Assembly: GCA_026399025.1 (NCBI GenBank)
Contig: JAPLRU010000067.1
Coordinates: 1-42,805 of the forward strand
Direction: 5' to 3'
DNA: 42,805 nucleotides
Origin: Methylobacter sp.
GTDB taxonomy: Bacteria; Pseudomonadota; Gammaproteobacteria; Methylococcales; Methylomonadaceae
The notes below the pieces were generated by a model. The model was not told where the DNA came from and ran no database searches. It was given only the letters and a program-made list of their open reading frames with translations. Below are positions 37,406 through 42,805 of this stretch, one piece after another. Position numbers and translations under genes: made by a program. Numbering within the stretch: position 1 is the stretch's first letter; each line of letters starts with the position of its first letter.

Positions 37406-39112
37406 ATGAAAGAGTCTATTAAATCCGATTTAGAGGAAGCGCTAAAGCTTTGTAAAGGCGCCTTCCTGTCCGCCGCCGGTTTCAGCATGATCATCAATCT
37501 GCTGATGATTACGCCGACAATCTATATGATGCAAATATATGACCGCGTAGTTTCCACCGGCAATAAATCAACTTTATTAATGCTGACGCTGATCGTCTTA
37601 ACCTTATATGTTACGATGGCCGCATTGGAATGGGTGCGTTCGCAAATACTCATCAGAGTCAGTAGCCGTCTGGAAACCTTGTTAAACCAGCGATTATTTC
37701 AAATTGCCTTTAAGCAATCGCTGTTTTCCGGAGGGCAACGTGCAACGACCCAGCCGCTAGACGATTTGACCGGTTTACGCCAGTTTTTAACCGGCAACGG
37801 TCTCTTTGCTTTTTTTGATGCGCCGTGGATGCCGGTGTACTTAGCGCTGCTCTTCTTGTTTCATCCCTGGTACGGCTGGTTTTCAATCATTACCGCCGCT
37901 TTGATCTGCATTGTCGCGGTACTTAATCATAAGTTCACCAGCAAAATGCTTAATCAAGCCAATAATGTCGCGATGACAACCCGAAGTTCTCTTAGCAGCA
38001 ATCTCAGAAACGCCGAAGTTATTGAGTCGATGGGCATGTTAGGCAGAATAAGGCGGCGCTGGCTGGAAGGTTCGGTCAATGTACTGAATCTACAGACGGT
38101 TGCCAGCTCCCGTGCAGGCTTATTAACGGCGCTGTCTAAAGTCCTCCGTATGTCTTCCCAGTCCTTAATTTTAGGTTTGGGCGCCTATTTGGCGATTGAA
38201 CGTGAAATATCGTCCGGAACACTGATTGCCGGCTCCATTCTAATGGGTAGAGCACTGCACCCTATTGATCAAATTATCGCTAATTGGAAAGGATTTATTA
38301 ACGCCCGCGGGCAATACGGACGCCTTAACGATCTTTTGCTGAAAATTCCGGCCGAGCCAGAGCATATGCTGTTGCCTGATCCACAAGGCCGTATTCAACT
38401 GGAAAATGCTGTGGTCACTCCACCTGGCTGTAAAGTACCGGTCATCAAAGGCATCAATCTGGTGATTGAAAGAGGCGATATTGTCGGCGTCATAGGCCCT
38501 AGCGGTGCGGGTAAATCTACCTTGGCGCGCGCAATCCTGGGTATTTGGCCCACGTCCAATGGCGCCATACGCCTGGATGGCGCTGAGATTTTCAATTGGG
38601 ACCGTGAGCATCTGGGCGGTTTTATCGGCTATTTGCCTCAAGATATTGAACTGTTTGAAGGCACTATTAGTGAAAATATCGCCCGTTTTGGCGACATGAA
38701 TCCGGAAAAAGTCGTTGAAGCCGCGAAAATGGCCGATGTACATGAGCTCATCTTGCGGCTTGAGAAAGGCTACGATACCATTATCGGCGTCAGTGGCGGT
38801 AACTTATCCGGTGGGCAACGGCAACGCATTGGATTGGCGCGGGCACTCTATGACAACCCGGTACTGGTGATACTTGACGAACCCAATTCCAATCTTGACG
38901 AACAAGGTGAAACGGCTCTGGACAAAGCCTTAATACAACTCAAGCAAAAACAATCTACCGTACTCATCATTACTCATCGTAACAACGTGTTGTCGAAAGT
39001 CGATAAGCTCTTGATCCTCAAGGATGGCGCACTGGCTGTTTACGGACCCAGAGATCAAGTTATCGCTCACCTGCAACAACAAGCGACTATGTCCGCTTCG
39101 CGCCCTGCATAA
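37406..39112 (+). CDS. Type I secretion ABC transporter (PrtD-like)
   Basis: About 568 residues: an N-terminal membrane domain with several helices (first two about 25-80; FDAPWMPVYLALLFLFHPWY is the conserved PrtD region) and a C-terminal ATPase. Walker A GPSGAGKST is at about 365, signature LSGGQRQRIGLARAL at about 467, Walker B VLVILDEPNSNLD at about 487. There is no N-terminal C39 peptidase domain, so it belongs to the PrtD/AprD group that exports RTX proteases and similar proteins. I choose the ATG at 37406 rather than an upstream TTG at 37391. The ribosome site is weak. The fusion protein gene starts 12 bases downstream. Confidence 0.92.
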   Translation: MKESIKSDLEEALKLCKGAFLSAAGFSMIINLLMITPTIYMMQIYDRVVSTGNKSTLLMLTLIVLTLYVTMAALEWVRSQILIRVSSRLETLLNQRLFQIAFKQSLFSGGQRATTQPLDDLTGLRQFLTGNGLFAFFDAPWMPVYLALLFLFHPWYGWFSIITAALICIVAVLNHKFTSKMLNQANNVAMTTRSSLSSNLRNAEVIESMGMLGRIRRRWLEGSVNVLNLQTVASSRAGLLTALSKVLRMSSQSLILGLGAYLAIEREISSGTLIAGSILMGRALHPIDQIIANWKGFINARGQYGRLNDLLLKIPAEPEHMLLPDPQGRIQLENAVVTPPGCKVPVIKGINLVIERGDIVGVIGPSGAGKSTLARAILGIWPTSNGAIRLDGAEIFNWDREHLGGFIGYLPQDIELFEGTISENIARFGDMNPEKVVEAAKMADVHELILRLEKGYDTIIGVSGGNLSGGQRQRIGLARALYDNPVLVILDEPNSNLDEQGETALDKALIQLKQKQSTVLIITHRNNVLSKVDKLLILKDGALAVYGPRDQVIAHLQQQATMSASRPA

Positions 39113-39124
39113 AATTGAAGCATT

Positions 39125-40450
39125 ATGACCAAAGAAACCGCAGTTAAGAAAGTTCCGGCTACAGCCTTATATACCAACGAACAGCCCATTAGCAATATCG
39201 GCCTAATCATACTCTTTGCCACCTTTATTATTTTTACCATTTGGGCCTTTTGGGCGCCTATTGACAGTTCGGCCTCTGCATCGGGTACGGTAGTAGTAAA
39301 ATCCCATAGAAAATCGGTGCAACATCTGGATGGCGGTATTGTTTCCAAGATACTGATTAAAGAAGGGGAACTGGTCAAAGAAGGCCAGCCCTTGCTGGTG
39401 CTTGACGATGTGCAAATCAAAGCCCAACTGGAAATAGCGCGTGCTCAAAATATCACGCTTGCCGCTCAAGTTGCCAGATTGCGCGCTGAAAGGGATCAAC
39501 TTAACAAGGTCGACTATCCCAAATTGCTTGATGACGATTCCGATCCCAGAGTTGTAGAAGCCAAATTGGCTGAAAACAATGTCTTTAATTCCAGTAAGAG
39601 AGCCCATGACGGTGAAATTGCGGTACTGAATGAGCGTATAGGCCAAATTTCCAGCAAGATAAAAGGCTTGCAAGCCCAGATAGAGAGTAAAAAACAATTG
39701 GTTGCCTCTCTTACCGAGGAAATTAACGATCTGAAAGAGCTATTAGCGGAAGGCTTTGCCGATAAATTGCGCCTGCGCGACTTGGAACGCAACCGGGCCT
39801 TAAATTCCGGCGAAGCGGCCGCGCTCTATTCCGAAATTGCTACCAATCAAATGCTGATTAGCGAAACCCGTTTGCAAATTTTACAAGTGCAAAAAACCTT
39901 TCAAGAAGAAGTCGCCGGTAAACTCAGTGAAACTCAGGCCCAGCTTAACGATGCCGCAGAGCGGATGGCTGCCAGTCAAGATAAGCTTAACCGTATCGTC
40001 ATCACCGCCCCCTCAAGCGGCATGGTGCTAGGCCTGTCTGTACATAATGAAAACAGCGTCATTCCACCGGGGCAGGCTATTTTTGAGATCGTCCCCCAGA
40101 ACGCCGAGTTAGCCATCGATGCTCAAGTATCGCCTATCGATATCGACCGAGTGACTGTTGGTTTGCTGGCTGAAGTCCGCTTTAGTGCGTTCAAACAGTC
40201 GAAAGTGGCCAAAATGAGCGGCAAGGTTACTTATTTATCCGCCGACCGCGTCTTTGATGAGAAAACCGGTAATGCCTATTTTAAAGCTTTGATCGAACTA
40301 ACCCCGGAGAGCAGTAAAGATCTGGGCAAGCTGCAATTATTACCGGGTATGCCGGCAGAGGTTTTGATTAATATCGGCGAACAAACATTATTTGAATATC
40401 TATCCAGGCCGATCACCGATACTTTTGCGCACTCATTCATAGAAGAATAA
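39125..40450 (+). CDS. HlyD-family membrane fusion protein (PrtE-like)
   Basis: A 441-residue periplasmic adaptor. One N-terminal membrane helix (about 23-45, IGLIILFATFIIFTIWAFWA), then a biotinyl-lipoyl half (GTVVVKSHRKSVQHLDGGIV). A long coiled-coil hairpin spans about 95-290 with many Gln/Leu/Lys. A second lipoyl half (ITAPSSGMVLGLSVHNENSV) and the beta-barrel end with GMPAEVLINIGEQT. It bridges the ABC transporter and the TolC channel. It is spaced 12 and 5 bases from its neighbours, so a single operon is likely. Confidence 0.92.
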   Translation: MTKETAVKKVPATALYTNEQPISNIGLIILFATFIIFTIWAFWAPIDSSASASGTVVVKSHRKSVQHLDGGIVSKILIKEGELVKEGQPLLVLDDVQIKAQLEIARAQNITLAAQVARLRAERDQLNKVDYPKLLDDDSDPRVVEAKLAENNVFNSSKRAHDGEIAVLNERIGQISSKIKGLQAQIESKKQLVASLTEEINDLKELLAEGFADKLRLRDLERNRALNSGEAAALYSEIATNQMLISETRLQILQVQKTFQEEVAGKLSETQAQLNDAAERMAASQDKLNRIVITAPSSGMVLGLSVHNENSVIPPGQAIFEIVPQNAELAIDAQVSPIDIDRVTVGLLAEVRFSAFKQSKVAKMSGKVTYLSADRVFDEKTGNAYFKALIELTPESSKDLGKLQLLPGMPAEVLINIGEQTLFEYLSRPITDTFAHSFIEE

Positions 40451-40455
40451 TCGTT

Positions 40456-41781
40456 ATGAACATATTTAGGTATTGGTCCGCGCTAATCATCTTGGCGTGG
40501 ACCCAAACCGCGATAGCAGAGGATCTACTTACTGTTTATCAACAAGCGTTACAGTCCGACCCGCAGTTGAACAGCGCCGAAGCCAAAATCGAGATCGGCG
40601 CCGCACAAAAAGGCCAAGCTTTCGGCCAAATGCTGCCACAAGTTTCTGCCGGCGGCAATTGGTCAAAGAACAATACAACCGTTGTTGGGTCGTCTAACAG
40701 CCAAGGTTCAAAGCGACGTTATCCCGGTACTCGCTATAATATTTCTCTTAGTCAAACCTTGATCGATTTTTCCAAGTTTTGGGAATGGCGCCGCACGGCG
40801 AAAGTAGAGGATCAATATGCCGCGGAAGCCGTCGAAGCCCATAATCTACTGATATTCAATGTGGTGGAGCGCTACTTCAACGAGCTTCAAACAGAAGATC
40901 AGCTTAACTTTGTCAAAACGGAAAAACAGTCCGTTCAAAAACAGCTCGAACAAATACAAAAGCAATACGCCAAGCAATTATTAAAAGTTACCGATGTTTA
41001 TGCGGTAGAAGCTCGGCTCGATCAAATCAGTGCCGACGAAATTTTAGCCGAAAGCCAACGTGTGACTGCCCGTGAGAGCCTAAGAGAACTCACAGGCGTT
41101 AGCCCTTCCGAACTCTATCAACTTCGAGCTCAAGTCGATTATCAGGAGATTCAAGGCGATGTCCAGCAATGGATTGAAATGGCGCAAAGTCAGAATTCAG
41201 CGCTTACGGCAAGGCAAAGAGCCATAGAAGCGGCGGAAGATAATGTGACCGTGCAAAAATCGAAATATTTGCCGGTTGTTGACCTGCAACTTACCTATTA
41301 CGACACCGACATCGGCTACCAAAGCGCGCAAACCAATCATCAACAAACTTCCGTTGCGGCGATCAATGTTAACGTACCGTTATTTTCGGGGGGCACTACC
41401 ACCCACCAGATGTTTGAAGCTCAACATAGTCTGCAAATCAGCAAAAACGACAATGAAGCAGCCACTCGCGCTATCATTAAAGAAACCAGTGATGCCTTTC
41501 TAAGTGCGAATGCCGATGTGCGGCATATCAAAGCCGCGCAAAAAGCGCTGGAGTCTGCCGGAAAATCCAGGGAAGCCATGGAGCGCGGCTATCACTACGG
41601 GGTAGTTACTATCAGTGATGTTCTCAAAGAACAGCAAAACGAATTTTTAGCAAAAAGAGATTTTGCGCAAGCTAAATACAGCTATATTAAAAATCGCGTT
41701 CGTTTTTTGCGGGCTGTCGGTTCGTTAGCGGAAGAGAATTTGCAAGAAGTTAATAGCTGGTTAGAGGCAAAGGGCAAATAA
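40456..41781 (+). CDS. TolC-family outer-membrane channel
   Basis: 441 residues with a signal peptide (about 1-21, cleavage after IAEDLL-adjacent AIA). Two OEP-type repeats: residues with ALQSDPQLNSAEAKIEIGAA in the first half and AMERGYHYGVVTISDVLKEQ in the second, the latter being the TolC/PrtF signature near the C-terminal coiled helices. NVNVPLFSGGTTTHQMFEAQ marks the second strand region. It completes a three-gene type I exporter with the two upstream genes. The RTX protein at 28-32 kb is the obvious candidate substrate. Confidence 0.92.
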   Translation: MNIFRYWSALIILAWTQTAIAEDLLTVYQQALQSDPQLNSAEAKIEIGAAQKGQAFGQMLPQVSAGGNWSKNNTTVVGSSNSQGSKRRYPGTRYNISLSQTLIDFSKFWEWRRTAKVEDQYAAEAVEAHNLLIFNVVERYFNELQTEDQLNFVKTEKQSVQKQLEQIQKQYAKQLLKVTDVYAVEARLDQISADEILAESQRVTARESLRELTGVSPSELYQLRAQVDYQEIQGDVQQWIEMAQSQNSALTARQRAIEAAEDNVTVQKSKYLPVVDLQLTYYDTDIGYQSAQTNHQQTSVAAINVNVPLFSGGTTTHQMFEAQHSLQISKNDNEAATRAIIKETSDAFLSANADVRHIKAAQKALESAGKSREAMERGYHYGVVTISDVLKEQQNEFLAKRDFAQAKYSYIKNRVRFLRAVGSLAEENLQEVNSWLEAKGK

Positions 41782-41828
41782 AAATTTAGTGCTCAGTCAT
41801 TTTATATAGAATCGAAAGTTTTCCTCGT

Positions 41829-41868
41829 AGGGCGCGCCGTGCACGCCTTAGCTCACAAGGTGCGCCCT
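41829..41868. terminator. GC-rich hairpin after the secretion operon
   Basis: AGGGCGCGCC at 41829-41838 pairs with GGTGCGCCCT at about 41859-41868 (one mismatch), followed by TTAGGG with only a short T-run. It may end the type I secretion operon or be a copy of a dispersed palindrome. The rest of the 41782-41967 gap has nothing I recognise. Confidence 0.5.
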
Positions 41869-41967
41869 TTAGGGAGATTGTATTCAGTCAATGTGCCATA
41901 GCTGTTGGGATAGTCCACACACTCTTGTAAACAAATACGTCGGTTACAAGAACGGCAGTTATGACGC

Positions 41968-42805
41968 TTAACAACTAACAAAAAATTGCGGCGCTCCGGC
42001 GGCGGCACTGGCTAACACAGCTAGTGCCGAATTGGCATGTTCAGGCGGATTCTCGGCTTTTAAGGCTTGATAGATAAATTGTTGCAACGGCGTTAACGCA
42101 TTCGCATCGCTGGATAGTTTTTTCAGTAGAGCGGCGCTTTCATTTTTGTCTTCTACCGTTTGCAAATGCAAATAACGATTCAGCAAACGGTGTTCCGGAA
42201 AAGTTTGATTGAGTTGCTGCCAGTCTGTTTCGGGGGCATGCCTTTGGTATAAGCGACAGGCATGTGCTGCCCACGCGTGGGGTGGTGGATTTAAGGCTTG
42301 ATCGGATTTCAGCCATTGTTGATAAAAACACGCTAAAGCATCGCCTTTTGCAGCTTCTTGGAAAATGTAATCCGCCTCAGCAGATAAGTCTCGCGCTTGG
42401 TTAAACTCGCTTTGCAAGCGGGCACGGCGTTGTAATTCGCTTAATAAATCGGACAAGGTTTTAGACTGAGTAAGGGTTTGATCAGTGTCCTCGCCGCTGG
42501 GTACGAAGCTATTACCGGCTTGTTGCTTGTAGCTGGATTTTGAAGTGCTTGGTATTTCATAGTCAATGCCGTCATCAGCATCAAAATCGAGCCAAGATGA
42601 CAGATCAATGTTGCCGTTTCTGATGAGTGTTAACACCTTACGCGCTTGATTGTTTTGCGGATAACGGTTTAAAAACTCCGCCAATAGGTGTTCCGCCTCT
42701 GGCGTTTTACCTTGCTTAACCCAAAGTTTGGCTAAGACTACTCGGGACGGTTCATCATTAGGACTACGCTCAACCACTTCCCGCAACCAGCGTTCGGCTT
42801 CTTGA
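41968..42805 (-). CDS. TPR-type repeat protein, 5' part outside the window
   Basis: The frame is open to the window edge, so only the C-terminal 278 or so residues are seen. The first visible part has tetratricopeptide-like repeats (ERWLREVVERSPNDEPSRVV, then AEHLLAEFLNRYPQNNQARKV). A linker and an all-helical region with many Ala, Leu and Gln follow (QRRARLQSEFNQARDLSAEA). It ends APQFFVSC. No enzymatic motif is seen. It converges on the TolC gene and is probably unrelated to it. A TPR scaffold or a cell-envelope assembly factor would fit. Confidence 0.7.
   Translation of the reverse strand, partial: QEAERWLREVVERSPNDEPSRVVLAKLWVKQGKTPEAEHLLAEFLNRYPQNNQARKVLTLIRNGNIDLSSWLDFDADDGIDYEIPSTSKSSYKQQAGNSFVPSGEDTDQTLTQSKTLSDLLSELQRRARLQSEFNQARDLSAEADYIFQEAAKGDALACFYQQWLKSDQALNPPPHAWAAHACRLYQRHAPETDWQQLNQTFPEHRLLNRYLHLQTVEDKNESAALLKKLSSDANALTPLQQFIYQALKAENPPEHANSALAVLASAAAGAPQFFVSC

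Overview
The window looks like a chromosomal segment of a gammaproteobacterium, most plausibly a methanotroph of the Methylococcales. This is inferred from the mix of a complete gsp-type secretion operon, formate-tetrahydrofolate ligase, a DUF1111 dihaem oxidoreductase and several families of short palindromic repeats. No rRNA, tRNA or taxonomic marker is present, so the assignment is tentative. Housekeeping-type genes alternate with repeat-rich accessory stretches full of gene remnants.

Bases 1-8487 (minus strand): a 2569-residue secreted RHS/YD-repeat protein and, overlapping its stop, a small membrane-anchored protein. The large protein has PKD, cadherin-like, PASTA and transthyretin-like domains, then a plug-like segment, six NHL repeats, a YD-repeat shell and an RHS core with a 130-residue tail. 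The order from the transthyretin-like domain onward is that of the extracellular core of animal teneurins. Bases 8488-9694 hold decayed coding fragments.

Bases 9695-20480 (plus): a tightly coupled type II secretion operon in the order gspE-F-G-H-I-J-K-L-M-C/N-D. Most genes overlap by a few bases. The exception is the gspF-gspG junction, where a 170-bp MITE-like element sits. The secretin carries a lipobox. The prepilin peptidase and pilotin are not in the window.

Bases 20480-26420: an accessory zone. It holds a palindromic repeat abutting a DUF4160 remnant and an intact DUF2442 gene, a RelE-like toxin remnant, a dead REP-associated tyrosine transposase flanked by a perfect 27-bp inverted repeat, a compact AT-richer three-gene operon (NdpA/YejK-like protein, putative PD-(D/E)xK nuclease-like protein, unknown protein), another nested inverted repeat, a DUF1640 coiled-coil gene and a frameshifted VapC-like gene. 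The three-gene operon is the best candidate for an undescribed or little-described system, possibly anti-phage.

Bases 26852-42805: a DUF1111 dihaem oxidoreductase (plus) converges, across a probable bidirectional terminator, on a 1321-residue RTX protein (minus). Then come a DUF2281 gene with a decayed PIN-like remnant, formate-tetrahydrofolate ligase, a DHH-family phosphoesterase, and a complete type I secretion operon (ABC transporter, membrane fusion protein, TolC-like channel) that is the likely exporter of the RTX protein. The window ends inside a TPR-protein gene on the minus strand.
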